A program made the translations under genes and the position numbers. This document shows, in pieces, positions 34,641 through 43,793 of a stretch of DNA of 64,000 nucleotides (position 1 is its first letter; every line of letters begins with the position of its first letter). A model generated the notes under the pieces. It saw nothing but the letters and a program-made list of their open reading frames with translations. It was not told the origin of the DNA and searched no databases. The DNA is from Actinobaculum massiliense. Lineage in GTDB: Bacteria > Actinomycetota > Actinomycetes > Actinomycetales > Actinomycetaceae. The stretch lies in NCBI RefSeq assembly GCF_001457435.1, contig NZ_LN881717.1:9896-73895 (forward strand), read 5' to 3'.

Positions 34641-36352
34641 TTAGCGCGCGGCGCATTATGGGGATCGAAACCGAATACGCTGCCATCGATCGCGCGAATC
34701 CGGGCTGTGATCCAGAAAAGCTCGCCACCGATCTTCTCTACGCCTACGCGGAAGAAGCCGCACGTTTAGGTCTCCCGACGACGACGCACGTCCCCGCTCC
34801 GGTTGGGCGTGAACTCCTACCGGGAGCCGGGTGCCGATTCGATTACTCAGGCGAACTTCCCGAGGCTGATGCGAGGGGATTCCTTGAAGAGAATTTGCCG
34901 GAGGAAGCGCGGACCAATGAAGAGCTGGGAGCGGTTCTAACCGGTTCATCGACCCGGTGGGTACAGAGGCTCTCGAAGTTTTCAGCCCATTTCTATCGTG
35001 GGTCCGCAACCCACGCCGTGAATGGAGGCCGTCTTTATACCGACCATAGTCATCCCGAATACGCCTCGCCTGAAACCACAAATCCGTGCGATTGCGCAAC
35101 CTGGGATCGCGCTGGCGATCTCATCCTGTTGCGAGCCGCCCGCGCGCTCAATAGCAAGGGTCCGAACCATAACGTTGTTATTTTCAAGAACAATGTGGAT
35201 GGAAAAGGGCAGGCATGGGGCGCACACGAGAGCTACGAATTACGGCGAGACGTTGACTGGCAACTCGTCACGGATGCCCTCATTCCCTTTCTCACCACCC
35301 GCCAAATTTATTGCGGCTCGGGCCGAGTAGGCATCGGCACCCGGAGCGAAGAGGCGGGGTTCCAGATGTTCCAGCGGGCCGATTTCGTGGAACGAGAGGT
35401 ATCGCTTTTCACCACCCGCGAGCGGCCGATCGTCAATACCCGCGACGAGCCGCACGCGGATCCGCAGGTGCGGCGTCGTCTGCATATTATTACCGCGGAT
35501 TCCCTCATTAGCGGGATCGCCTCGATGTTGCGCCTGGGGACCCTCGCTTGCCTGCTGAGTCTGCTCGAAAACTATCCCGATGAGGTAGCCGAACTCTCCG
35601 AAGAGCTCCGACTCGAGAACCCGGTGGAGGCCATTCGAGTAATTTCGAGAGATTTGGATCTGAAGGCAAAGTTACCGCTACGCTCGGGCGAAGCGGCGAC
35701 GGCGTTGGAAATTCAGCGGCGATTCCTCGATCTGGCACGCGAGCACGCGCAAGGAACGGACGCGGAGACCGAAGAAATTCTTCAGCTCTGGGAAGAGGCT
35801 TTGGACGCGCTTAGCACGGGCACCGCGCAGGCGGTCAGTTATGTTGAGTGGTGCGCGAAATATGAAATTCTCAATCGTATGCGGCAGAAGTTCAGATGCG
35901 GATGGGATGATCCGCGCATTCGCGCCGCCGATTTGCAGTTTGCATCGATAGATCCGGCGTCGTCACTTGGGCTAGCGCTGGAACGCTCGGGAACTTTGAG
36001 AAAAGTCCTCGACTCCGCGGCGATCACGAAAGCCGAGTTCAACGCACCGAACGATACTCGAGCCGGAGGGCGCGCGGCATTATTGGAGAAATACCAGGAC
36101 CTTATTTGGGGTGCGTCTTGGACGTCGGTGGTGGCCGATATTGGGCGAGAATCATATTTGCGGGTGAGCCTCTTGGATCCCTATCACCCCACGCGCGCGG
36201 AAGTTGAAGCGGCCATCAAGGGGAGCGGATCCGTGGTCGAAACTTTGCAAAACCTGGGGATAGAAATCCCCGAGGATTCGAAGAAACTTAGCTGGTACGA
36301 AGGTGTGTACGAGCAAGAAGAACGCGATAAGCAAGGAAAGAAGGACGAATAA
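34637..36352 (+). CDS. dop: Dop, Pup deamidase/depupylase
   Basis: The 571-residue protein has the carboxylate-amine-ligase-like fold. It begins RRIMGIETEYA, with the catalytic Glu pair, and has HSHPEYASPE and RDEPHADP. Dop removes Pup from lysines and, where Pup ends in Gln, deamidates it. Because Pup here ends in Glu, only depupylation should be needed. It is longer than the usual about 500 residues, with extra helices and a charged C-terminus (EERDKQGKKDE). It overlaps ARC by 4 nt and pup by 1 nt. Confidence 0.92.
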   Translation: MISARRIMGIETEYAAIDRANPGCDPEKLATDLLYAYAEEAARLGLPTTTHVPAPVGRELLPGAGCRFDYSGELPEADARGFLEENLPEEARTNEELGAVLTGSSTRWVQRLSKFSAHFYRGSATHAVNGGRLYTDHSHPEYASPETTNPCDCATWDRAGDLILLRAARALNSKGPNHNVVIFKNNVDGKGQAWGAHESYELRRDVDWQLVTDALIPFLTTRQIYCGSGRVGIGTRSEEAGFQMFQRADFVEREVSLFTTRERPIVNTRDEPHADPQVRRRLHIITADSLISGIASMLRLGTLACLLSLLENYPDEVAELSEELRLENPVEAIRVISRDLDLKAKLPLRSGEAATALEIQRRFLDLAREHAQGTDAETEEILQLWEEALDALSTGTAQAVSYVEWCAKYEILNRMRQKFRCGWDDPRIRAADLQFASIDPASSLGLALERSGTLRKVLDSAAITKAEFNAPNDTRAGGRAALLEKYQDLIWGASWTSVVADIGRESYLRVSLLDPYHPTRAEVEAAIKGSGSVVETLQNLGIEIPEDSKKLSWYEGVYEQEERDKQGKKDE

Positions 36353-36537
36353 TGGCAAAGCGAATTCAACGCGAAACCCAGCACAGCGAAGATGCTGAAC
36401 CGATTGAGCCGCCCGAACCGGCACCGGCCAGCCCGGCTGCGCAAGGGATCGATCAGGTACTTGCGGATATTGATGACATCCTGGAAGTAAATGCGACGGA
36501 ATTCGTGCAGGGATTCCGCCAGAAGGGCGGCGAATAA
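36352..36537 (+). CDS. pup: Prokaryotic ubiquitin-like protein Pup (GGE-ending)
   Basis: The 61-residue disordered, acidic protein has the conserved C-terminal half ADIDDILEVNATEFVQGF and the end QKGGE. Pup is ligated through its C-terminal Glu to lysines of target proteins by PafA. Mycobacterial Pup ends GGQ and must first be deamidated; this form is ready for ligation. It overlaps dop and pafA by 1 nt each (TAATG), leaving no room for prcB/prcA, which lie here in mycobacteria. Confidence 0.95.
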   Translation: MAKRIQRETQHSEDAEPIEPPEPAPASPAAQGIDQVLADIDDILEVNATEFVQGFRQKGGE

Positions 36538-38042
36538 TGCCATTGCCGGCCACGGCCGCGGCGAAAAGCGAAGCGGGCCGGCTCCATCGGGTAGTCGGCA
36601 TCGAAACAGAATACGGTGTTGTTTCTGTGAAGACGGGACCGTCGAAGTTCCCGCCTCTTGATGTGCGCGACGCCGTTGACGAGGTCTTCCGTCCAACCCC
36701 GGAATCTAGGATCAGCACACATAATTTCATGCGAAACGGCGGGCGACGCTACGTAGATATAGGCGCGCACCCAGAAATTGCGGGGCCGGAGTGTCTAACC
36801 TTGCGTGACCTTATGGCGCAGGATCGAGCCGGAGACTTGCTTCTGGAGCGCATGGTTGACGCGGCGAACGAGCGCCTCGAGGAGGCGGAGGCCGGGAGCC
36901 GTATACACCTCATTAAGTCCAATGCCGATTCCTATGGCAATACCTTTGGATGCCACGAAAATTACCAGGTGCGCCGTGATCACGATCTTCATTTGGGCGG
37001 ATTTGTAAGCTTCCTGGCGGCGCGGCAGATTCTAACTGGCGCCGGCGCGCTCGCGGCTGATGCGCGCGAAAGCCATGCTCACGAAGGCGATGCTCATGAA
37101 AGCGATAATTCGCTGGCGGCCTCCTTTGGCGACTATGCGGAGCGGCCTCTGGGGGCTATGGTCTATTCGGCGCGGGCGTGGTTCATTAAGGCGGCGTATT
37201 CGGCTGATCCAACTCATGAACGGTCCTTTATCAATACCCGCGACGAGCCCCATGCAGACAAAAATAGGTGGCGCCGCCTTCACGTCCTCGCCGGTGATTC
37301 GGCAGTTTCGAGCGCGAATACCGCGCTCAAGGCATATCTGGGTGATGCGGTGCTGACACTTATTGATGACGGTGTTTGGGACGTGAGCGAGTTCGAACTG
37401 GAGGATCCGACGCGCAGCCTGCACGAGTGGAACTACAACCCGAACAGCCCGCAACCTCTGCGCGCTCGGGGTAAGTCCCTCACTTGCCCGCAGTTCCTGG
37501 CCGAAGTACTCGAGGTGATTTCGCGCTACTTGCCCGCCGAGGCGGGTTTACAAGAACGGTGCTTCGATTTGGCAGAACGCGGGGTGGCTGCCCTCGAGTC
37601 GGGAAATTACGACTCCGTGGCCACCGAGTTGGATTGGGCAATCAAATATCGGGTGCTCGAGCGAATTTCGGAGGCGCATGGCTGGACTTCCGCGCGCGTG
37701 CGGCGCGCCGAACTGGCGTATCACGACATCAGCGCCCGCACGGGCCTGGGGGAGCGGCTACGGCGGGCCGGCCTTATCGCCACCTGGATCGACCCGCAGC
37801 TTTGTGAAATTGCCACGACCACTCCGCCGGAGAACACCAGAGCCTGGGTGCGGGGCAAGTTTGTGACCGCGAGCGAGGAGACTCGGCGGCGCTGTTCTGT
37901 GGGCTGGGCGCACGTGCGCCTGGATGATCCGCCGTCGTCAGAAATCGGTTTGCCCGATCCCACAATCAACGAAAGTGCCGAGGTCGACGGCGTTATCGCC
38001 AAGATGAGAGAGCTGGGACCTGCCGAATTACGACTCTGGTAG
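36537..38042 (+). CDS. pafA: PafA, Pup-protein ligase
   Basis: The 501-residue protein is homologous to Dop, with HRVVGIETEYGV, RYVDIGAHPE, SNADSYGNTFGCHENYQV and INTRDEPHADKNRWRRLHV. It uses ATP to join the Pup C-terminal Glu to substrate lysines. An insertion at about 174-195 is rich in His, Glu, Asp and Ala (ESHAHEGDAHESDN), apparently from a short internal duplication. Its start overlaps the pup stop by 1 nt. Confidence 0.95.
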   Translation: MPLPATAAAKSEAGRLHRVVGIETEYGVVSVKTGPSKFPPLDVRDAVDEVFRPTPESRISTHNFMRNGGRRYVDIGAHPEIAGPECLTLRDLMAQDRAGDLLLERMVDAANERLEEAEAGSRIHLIKSNADSYGNTFGCHENYQVRRDHDLHLGGFVSFLAARQILTGAGALAADARESHAHEGDAHESDNSLAASFGDYAERPLGAMVYSARAWFIKAAYSADPTHERSFINTRDEPHADKNRWRRLHVLAGDSAVSSANTALKAYLGDAVLTLIDDGVWDVSEFELEDPTRSLHEWNYNPNSPQPLRARGKSLTCPQFLAEVLEVISRYLPAEAGLQERCFDLAERGVAALESGNYDSVATELDWAIKYRVLERISEAHGWTSARVRRAELAYHDISARTGLGERLRRAGLIATWIDPQLCEIATTTPPENTRAWVRGKFVTASEETRRRCSVGWAHVRLDDPPSSEIGLPDPTINESAEVDGVIAKMRELGPAELRLW

Positions 38043-38065
38043 AGACGTAGCCTTAGCTGGCCCGG

Positions 38066-38105
38066 AAAAGGGGTACTCGCCGCGGTATTGGCGAGTACCC
38101 CTTTT
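38066..38105. terminator. Bidirectional terminator between pafA and the TetR gene
   Basis: A perfect 16-bp stem (38066-38081 with 38090-38105) has an 8-nt loop and AAAA/TTTT ends, so it works on both strands for these convergent genes. Confidence 0.92.
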
Positions 38106-38137
38106 ATTCCCCGCGAAGCCATTGGAGTTCCCGTGCT

Positions 38138-38755
38138 CTAGGCCAGCATCTCCAGAAATTCGCGAAGAGTTCTTGTCACGTTGTTTCGCACATCCCCGCC
38201 CTCGGATATGGCGGCTACGGCCGCCCCGTCGATAATGGCAATAATGATATTTGCGCTAGCTTTGATGCCGAGGAATTTCAGGAGAGAATTGACGGCCTGA
38301 TCAAGGAATTGGCGGCCGGCACCGTAGGCATTTGCAACTGCGGGGTGGGCAGACGCCGCAACCAGCTGCTTGTAGTGGTTCTCTAAATTGTCGTGGTGGG
38401 GGAGGCAGGCCTTGAGGATGAGGTTGATCCTGTCTTCCATTTTTGAGGGCGGATCTTGCCGCTCAATTTCCGCAATAACGGACTTCGCGCGAGAACTCCA
38501 TCGTTTGATATTGAGTTTTCCGCCTTCTGCGAGGAGCTCATCGAGGCCCGAGAAATAATGGGTGGTGGCCGATAGTGAGCAATTTGCACGCCTTGCGACT
38601 TTGCGGTGCGTGACGTTGCTCGGCCCGCCCTCAAGAATCAATTCTGCCGTGGCCTCGATGATCTCCTGCCGTCGTCGCTCACCCTTGCTGAGGCTCGCGT
38701 CTTTTTGCTCGGCTTGAGTTTTCTGATCCATTTTTTGTGTGGCGATAACGCCCAT
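38138..38755 (-). CDS. TetR-family transcriptional regulator
   Basis: The 205-residue protein has an N-terminal DNA-binding domain (about 22-72; GERRRQEIIEATAELILEGG, VTHRKVARRANCSLSATTHYF) and a C-terminal ligand domain. ATG 38755 is preceded by CAGGAGAG with 7-nt spacing; the longer frame to 38857 lacks a site. It lies downstream of the MFS permease and ADI cluster on the same strand and may control them. The ligand is unknown. Confidence 0.85.
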   Translation of the reverse strand: MGVIATQKMDQKTQAEQKDASLSKGERRRQEIIEATAELILEGGPSNVTHRKVARRANCSLSATTHYFSGLDELLAEGGKLNIKRWSSRAKSVIAEIERQDPPSKMEDRINLILKACLPHHDNLENHYKQLVAASAHPAVANAYGAGRQFLDQAVNSLLKFLGIKASANIIIAIIDGAAVAAISEGGDVRNNVTRTLREFLEMLA

Positions 38756-38960
38756 GAGAATTCTCTCCTGAAGTGCTTCGAAATCGCGATCGTAAACTAG
38801 ATATCGCGTGGAACGCGATACGAGCAGACGGCGATTTTCTCTGTTTTCTTCAGGCATATAGAAAAGATCCAGTCGAGGGTCAATTTAATATGCGTTGAAT
38901 GACTACAGAATAGCAGAGCGAGGTATTTCAAACTTTCCGTGTACTAAGCATGAGATCAGG

Positions 38961-40277
38961 TTAATCCTCCCCCTCAAGGTGGATTTCGTGCCGTGCATAC
39001 AGCATTCCGACCAGTGCAAAACAAGCCACGACGCAGAGGTAGAAAGCGGGTACTAGCACATTTTTACTTTGCGCAATGAGCCAGGTCGAAACGAACGGTG
39101 CCGTGCCACCGAAAATTGCATTTGCGCCATTAAAGGACAGCGCAAAGCCGGTATAGCGGACCTGGGTGGGGAAGGCCTCCGAAAGGAAGGTGGGAAGCGT
39201 TGAGTCGTTGATGGTCAATATTGTGGAGAACGCAATTGCCACCAAGGTGACGGTGATGATCGAGCCGAAGCGCATCAGCGAGAAGAACGGGACCGTCAAG
39301 AAGATGAAGCAGATTGATGCGGTAATGAGCATCTTGAAGCGGCCGACGGAATCGGAAATATGCCCCATGAGGAAGATAATGATGATGTAGACCGCGAGCA
39401 TAATCGATCCGGATACATTCGACTCCACGGGTGTGTAGCCGAGCTCCTGCGAAAGATAGGTCGGGAGGTAGCTCAGGATCATATAGAACGCCACTGCGTT
39501 GAGGCTGGCCACCGCAAAGGTGGAGAACACATTCTTCGGATAGTGGAGGAAGAGTTGGCGCAGTGGTGTGTGCTTTTGGTTGCTACGCTTCTGTTTCTCG
39601 GTGAAGCGCTGATACTCCGGGGTATCTTCCAAATGCATACGGATGTAATGCCCAATGAATCCGAGCGGTCCGGCAATAAGGAAGGGAATACGCCAACCCC
39701 ACGATTGCATCTGGGGATCACTGAGAAAAGCGAACAGAACCGTCACCACAATTGATCCCGTAAGTAGGCCGGTGGCGGTGGAAGCGGGGACGATGGAGGT
39801 ATAAAGGCCGCGCTTACTGGCGGGGGAAGACTCGGCCAAGAAGATCGCCGCCCCAGCGTACTCGCCGGCGGCAGAAAAACCCTGCACCATGCGGAGGATC
39901 AGCAGGAGCCCGGCCGAGAAGAGGCCGATAACCTGGTAGGTCGGGAGCAATCCAATGCAGAAGGTCGAGCCGGCCATGAGCAGAATCGACCAGGACAGCG
40001 CCCACCGCCGTCCTTTTCGATCTCCGAGGTAGCCCCAGAAAATTGCCCCAATGGGTCGGAAAATGAAGGAAACAGCAAAAATGGCGAACGATGAAAGAAG
40101 TTGCGCCGTAGGATCGGCATCGGGGAAAAATACCATGCCGATCACAGCGGCGAGGTAGCCGTAAGAGGCGTAGTCGAACCACTCGGTGAAATTTCCAATG
40201 AAGCACGCCACCGCTGCCTTGCGGATGTAGCTGTGATCCACCGGGTCCGAATTATTATTGTTGGGTTGATTAGTCAT
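38961..40277 (-). CDS. MFS permease, metabolite:H+ symporter type
   Basis: The 438-residue protein has 12 membrane helices. It starts KAAVACFIGNFTEWFDYASYGY, typical of the metabolite:proton symporter group (ProP/ShiA/KgtP-like), with the loop motif GYLGDRKGRRWAL. ATG 40277 follows GAGGAGATGATT; the 43 residues encoded upstream have no family likeness. It sits in the arginine-catabolism cluster, so uptake of an amino acid, betaine, organic acid or guanidino compound is possible. Confidence 0.87.
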   Translation of the reverse strand: MTNQPNNNNSDPVDHSYIRKAAVACFIGNFTEWFDYASYGYLAAVIGMVFFPDADPTAQLLSSFAIFAVSFIFRPIGAIFWGYLGDRKGRRWALSWSILLMAGSTFCIGLLPTYQVIGLFSAGLLLILRMVQGFSAAGEYAGAAIFLAESSPASKRGLYTSIVPASTATGLLTGSIVVTVLFAFLSDPQMQSWGWRIPFLIAGPLGFIGHYIRMHLEDTPEYQRFTEKQKRSNQKHTPLRQLFLHYPKNVFSTFAVASLNAVAFYMILSYLPTYLSQELGYTPVESNVSGSIMLAVYIIIIFLMGHISDSVGRFKMLITASICFIFLTVPFFSLMRFGSIITVTLVAIAFSTILTINDSTLPTFLSEAFPTQVRYTGFALSFNGANAIFGGTAPFVSTWLIAQSKNVLVPAFYLCVVACFALVGMLYARHEIHLEGED

Positions 40278-40377
40278 AATCATCTCCTCACAAGCCGAGG
40301 ACGATGCACGCGAATGCGCACAGCGCTGTGCGGCCGAATCTGGCTTTATATCGGGGCGGCAACCGGTTTTAAGTGTG

Positions 40378-40410
40378 CTAGGTGCCGGCGGGGATCCCGC
40401 CGGCACCTAG
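40378..40410 (-). terminator. Hairpin between the DMT and MFS permease genes
   Basis: A perfect 15-bp stem (40378-40392 with 40396-40410) with a 3-nt loop lies 8 bp beyond the DMT permease stop. There is no long T-tract. Confidence 0.7.
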
Positions 40411-40417
40411 AGATGGA

Positions 40418-41551
40418 TTAGATAGTAGAAGTGTCAGCTGGCTTGCTGGGGCCGGTTTCTTGGAAATCTTTTATTGATCCTAGCTGATCAGCAGCGTAGA
40501 TTTCCTTGTCCTTTGTCCCAGTCTCCGGATCGAGGGTTTGAGTCTCGCCACGATTCTGGCGGCGCTTAAGGCCGTCAATCACCATGGGTCCAAGGCCACC
40601 GACGATAATCAGCAGACCGCCGATGGCTCCGGCCAGGGTCATCGACTCATGCCAGACCACCGCACCCAGTACAAGTGCCACGACGCACTCGAAGTAGGCG
40701 GTGGTGGACAGCTCCACAGCGCGCAGGTGCTTACCCGCGACCACCAGGAAGCCAAGAGCAACCAAACCACAGACAATGAACATGACCATAGCCCACGCCC
40801 AGTTCTTTCCGGTCATCACCTCGAGGGGGTTGGTGCTGTCGATGGTCGTAATTCGGAAAATCATGACGACGAGGGAACCGGCCGAGGCGAAAATGAAGTT
40901 CCAGAAACTGCGAATCTCGGAATCAATATCCGGGCGGAAGCGGTAGAAGAACAACGCTAGACCGTAGAAAATACCGGAGGCGAGGCCGAAGGCATCACCA
41001 AGAACCTTGTTCGGGAAATCGGGGTTGGCTCCAAAATCGATGCCGAACTGAAGTCCGCCGTCGAAACGGATGAGTCCAACCGTCAGGAGCATACCGATAA
41101 AGACCAAGCTGAGGAAGATTCCGTTTCTGACGGAAATCTTTTCCTTGAGGAAGATCCTTGCAAGGATTGTTGAGAAAAGGGGCCCGGTGTAAATAAGGAA
41201 GACCGCGTTCGAGATGGAAGTCATCAACGTTGATGACACATAGAAGGCGAGTGATGCGCCAATGCATACGCCGCCTGCCACAACCGCGAACGAGAGCCGG
41301 GTTTCCCAAATCTTGCGAAGTTTCTTGACGATGAGAACGATAATGAACATTCCCAAAGCACCGGTTATCATTCGGCCCAGAGCTAAGAAGTCTCCGGTGA
41401 TGTATTTTTGGCCGGTAGCTTCATTAACCGGGGTCGCTAACCGCCCCAAGGTGCCGACGAGAGCCATACCGGTTGCCGAAATCAAAATCGACATAAAACC
41501 AAGTGGTTTGTTCATCTCGGTGCCGCTCGAGGAGGCTTGTGTGCCGCTCAT
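40418..41551 (-). CDS. EamA/DMT-superfamily permease
   Basis: The 377-residue protein has about ten membrane helices in two EamA halves (SILISATGMALVGTLGRLA; SISNAVFLIYTGPLFSTILARIFLKEKIS in the first half; HLRAVELSTTAYFECVVALVLGAVVWHE in the second), then a polar C-terminal tail of about 50 residues. DMT permeases usually export metabolites or amino acids. AAAAAAGGAGACTAA precedes the ATG. The gene is 62 bp from the amidinotransferase and probably co-transcribed. Confidence 0.87.
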   Translation of the reverse strand: MSGTQASSSGTEMNKPLGFMSILISATGMALVGTLGRLATPVNEATGQKYITGDFLALGRMITGALGMFIIVLIVKKLRKIWETRLSFAVVAGGVCIGASLAFYVSSTLMTSISNAVFLIYTGPLFSTILARIFLKEKISVRNGIFLSLVFIGMLLTVGLIRFDGGLQFGIDFGANPDFPNKVLGDAFGLASGIFYGLALFFYRFRPDIDSEIRSFWNFIFASAGSLVVMIFRITTIDSTNPLEVMTGKNWAWAMVMFIVCGLVALGFLVVAGKHLRAVELSTTAYFECVVALVLGAVVWHESMTLAGAIGGLLIIVGGLGPMVIDGLKRRQNRGETQTLDPETGTKDKEIYAADQLGSIKDFQETGPSKPADTSTI

Positions 41552-41566
41552 TTAGTCTCCTTTTTT

Positions 41567-41602
41567 GATAGAGGGGCGCCGTTGCAGCGACGCCCCTCTA
41601 TC
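41567..41602 (-). terminator. Intercistronic hairpin after the amidinotransferase gene
   Basis: GATAGAGGGGCG (41567-41578) pairs with CGCCCCTCTATC (41591-41602), 12-nt loop. On the minus strand it is followed by AAAAAAGGAG, the DMT ribosome site, so it is more likely a partial terminator or mRNA-stability hairpin. Confidence 0.6.
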
Positions 41603-41613
41603 TGTTTAGTCAA

Positions 41614-42741
41614 TTAGACGAGGGTGGGATCCTCGACCTGGTTCGGGAAGTAATCCTCGCAGGTGCCCTCGCGATAAACGTCCGCGGTGGCGCAGTGCAG
41701 GCCGCCGCCGAACGCGTAAGCGTCGCGGAACGGAACGGGGATTACGTTCATGCCGAGCTGATCCATCTGCTCGAGCTGGTTGACCTCGGAGGCCTCGACG
41801 ATAACCGTCTTGTGATCGAGCACGAGGCAGTTCATCGAGAGCCAGACGGACGAGTAGCACAGCGGCGGCGGGGTCTGGTGCGCCGGCTGAGCCGCATCAA
41901 CAATCTGCCAATCGTTGGCTTCGAAGATCTTGCGCTGCTCTTCGGGGAGACGACGGTTCGGGTTGTTGATGATGAGGCCCGGGCGAAGCGGCACGAAGGT
42001 CGCGTCGATGTGGATCGGGTAGGGGTCGCCGGGGAAGTTCACCGCGTGTACGCGGAGATCCGGGTAGTAGCGCTTGAACCATTCCATGGCCTTACGGTTG
42101 GTGGTCAGGCCGTGCTGGATGAAGAGGTCCTTGCCAACGCGCATCACGTCAGCGGCGTCCCACATGGGCTCGATTTCGGTGGTGGAGAAGTCCTTGTTCG
42201 CGGTGCGCTCGAGGCGCTCTTCGAGGGAGACTTCCTCATCGAAGTAGTTGTGCTTGTAGGACTTGTCCGTCAGGCGCGGGCGGGGAGCTTGCGTCCACTT
42301 GAACTCCGGATCCTCCTCGAAGTACTGGTTCATAAGGGGCCAGTAGGCGAGGTACTCGAAGTAACGCGAGCGGTAGGAGTTGGCGGAAGCCATGATCTCG
42401 TTGCCGATCGTGAGCAGGATGTCGCGGGGCGGCATGCAGGTCATCATCGAGTCATTGCGGAAATCAGGGGTCTGGATGTGCTGGTTCCACTGCAGTGGAG
42501 TCGGGCGGTCAACGATGACGCCGTGATCCTCAAGAACCTTGACCAGGCCATCGAGACGCTCGTTGGCGATCTCAACGGTCTTGGTGGGGCGGGGGCCCCA
42601 CTGGCCACGCATATCCGAATCGATCGGAACCTTCTCGGCGTTGGCGGGCTCTTCCGGAGTGATCATCGAGAAGTCAGCCTTACCAACGATAACGCGCTTG
42701 AGCGGATCGAAATCGTTCCAGGAGTTTACGATCTTTGTCAT
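41614..42741 (-). CDS. Amidinotransferase (glycine/inosamine-phosphate amidinotransferase family)
   Basis: The 375-residue protein has the pentein fold of AGAT/StrB. It begins VNSWNDFDPLKRVIVG. The likely triad is Asp in MWDAADVMRVG, His in PYPIHIDATFVPL and the nucleophile Cys in GGGLHCATADV near the C-terminus. Family members move the amidino group of arginine to an amine, giving ornithine and a guanidino compound; the acceptor here (glycine, an inosamine or other) cannot be told. ATG 42741 follows GAGGAGAAAAACA. It lies between arcC and two permeases. Confidence 0.88.
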   Translation of the reverse strand: MTKIVNSWNDFDPLKRVIVGKADFSMITPEEPANAEKVPIDSDMRGQWGPRPTKTVEIANERLDGLVKVLEDHGVIVDRPTPLQWNQHIQTPDFRNDSMMTCMPPRDILLTIGNEIMASANSYRSRYFEYLAYWPLMNQYFEEDPEFKWTQAPRPRLTDKSYKHNYFDEEVSLEERLERTANKDFSTTEIEPMWDAADVMRVGKDLFIQHGLTTNRKAMEWFKRYYPDLRVHAVNFPGDPYPIHIDATFVPLRPGLIINNPNRRLPEEQRKIFEANDWQIVDAAQPAHQTPPPLCYSSVWLSMNCLVLDHKTVIVEASEVNQLEQMDQLGMNVIPVPFRDAYAFGGGLHCATADVYREGTCEDYFPNQVEDPTLV

Positions 42742-42884
42742 TGTTTTTCTCCTCATTGAGTTTTTGATGATTGATCAAACAGTTGGATTAGTTATCGGTT
42801 CAGGCATCTAGCCATCACCGCAGTGATTTCTTCGGAAGCGTTAACCCTCCTTTTCCGAAGCGGCTCCTTTCGGAGTCCTTCCAT

Positions 42885-43793
42885 TTAGCTGTTCTTGACG
42901 ATGGTTCCAGCCTGCCCCTCAATGATGCTTACCGCATCTTCGAGCCGGCCAATAGCGGCGATTCCGCCGGTCTTTTCAACGAAGGTGCACACTGCGTTGA
43001 CCTTCGGTCCCATGGATCCCGCGGGAGCGCCGATGGCACGTAGCTTATCCGGCGTCGTCGTCCCAATAGCTTCTTCCTCCGGGGTTCCGTAGTCCTTCAT
43101 CACGTTCGGGACATCCGTGAGGATAAGAAGTGCATCGGCCTTCACCTCCTCGGCTAGCTTTTCTGCGGTTGAATCCTTGTCGATAACAGCCTCAACCCCG
43201 GAGAGCTTGCCGTCGGCGTCGCGGGTAACGGGAACTCCGCCACCGCCCGCGCAAATGATCGTGTAGCCTTCCTCAAGCAAGGTGCGAATTGCCGGAGTTT
43301 CGATGATCTCAACCGGCTTGGGGGAGCCAATAACACGGCGGAAGTATTTCCCGTCGGCCTTGAACGTCCAGCCCTTTTCCGCTTCGGCTGCCTTGGCACC
43401 CTCTTCGTCATAGACCTCACCAATGAACTTGGTGGGGTTCTCGAAAGCCGGGTCCGCCGGATCAACAAGCGTCTGCGTAATGATCGTGGTGACCTTGGCT
43501 TCTCCGAGGGCATTGCCCAGTTCCTGGAGCATCCAGTAGCCGATCATGCCCTGGGTAAGCGCGCCGAGGGTATCGAAGCGATACGGTTCCTTCAGGTTAG
43601 GATCCGACGCCGACTGCGCGGCGAGGACTCCCACCTGGGGGCCATTTCCATGGGTAAGAATCAACTCGTGCTTCTGGGCGAGCGGAGCGAGAGCCTGAGC
43701 AGCCTTGCGGACGTTTTCGACCTGCGGGGCTTCGTCGGGCTTCTGCCCGCGCTCAAGAAGCGCGTTTCCTCCGAGTGCTACGACGATTCGCAT
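42885..43793 (-). CDS. arcC: Carbamate kinase
   Basis: The 302-residue amino-acid-kinase-fold protein has VVALGGNALL, LTHGNGPQVG, ICAGGGGVPV and DKDSTAEKLA. It makes ATP from carbamoyl phosphate and ADP, the last step of the arginine deiminase pathway. Its ATG overlaps the arcB stop by 1 nt, so translation is coupled. The 143-bp gap to the amidinotransferase holds small inverted repeats (for example CCGAA/TTCGG around 42850) but no clear terminator. Confidence 0.96.
   Translation of the reverse strand: MRIVVALGGNALLERGQKPDEAPQVENVRKAAQALAPLAQKHELILTHGNGPQVGVLAAQSASDPNLKEPYRFDTLGALTQGMIGYWMLQELGNALGEAKVTTIITQTLVDPADPAFENPTKFIGEVYDEEGAKAAEAEKGWTFKADGKYFRRVIGSPKPVEIIETPAIRTLLEEGYTIICAGGGGVPVTRDADGKLSGVEAVIDKDSTAEKLAEEVKADALLILTDVPNVMKDYGTPEEEAIGTTTPDKLRAIGAPAGSMGPKVNAVCTFVEKTGGIAAIGRLEDAVSIIEGQAGTIVKNS

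Noticed and set aside
41695-42759. 354-residue plus-strand open frame
   Set aside because: It is the antisense shadow of the amidinotransferase gene, which has clear catalytic motifs; high GC keeps the opposite strand open.
42757-42884. Possible guanidine riboswitch before the amidinotransferase
   Set aside because: Small inverted repeats are present, but none of the conserved ykkC or mini-ykkC sequence elements could be recognised.
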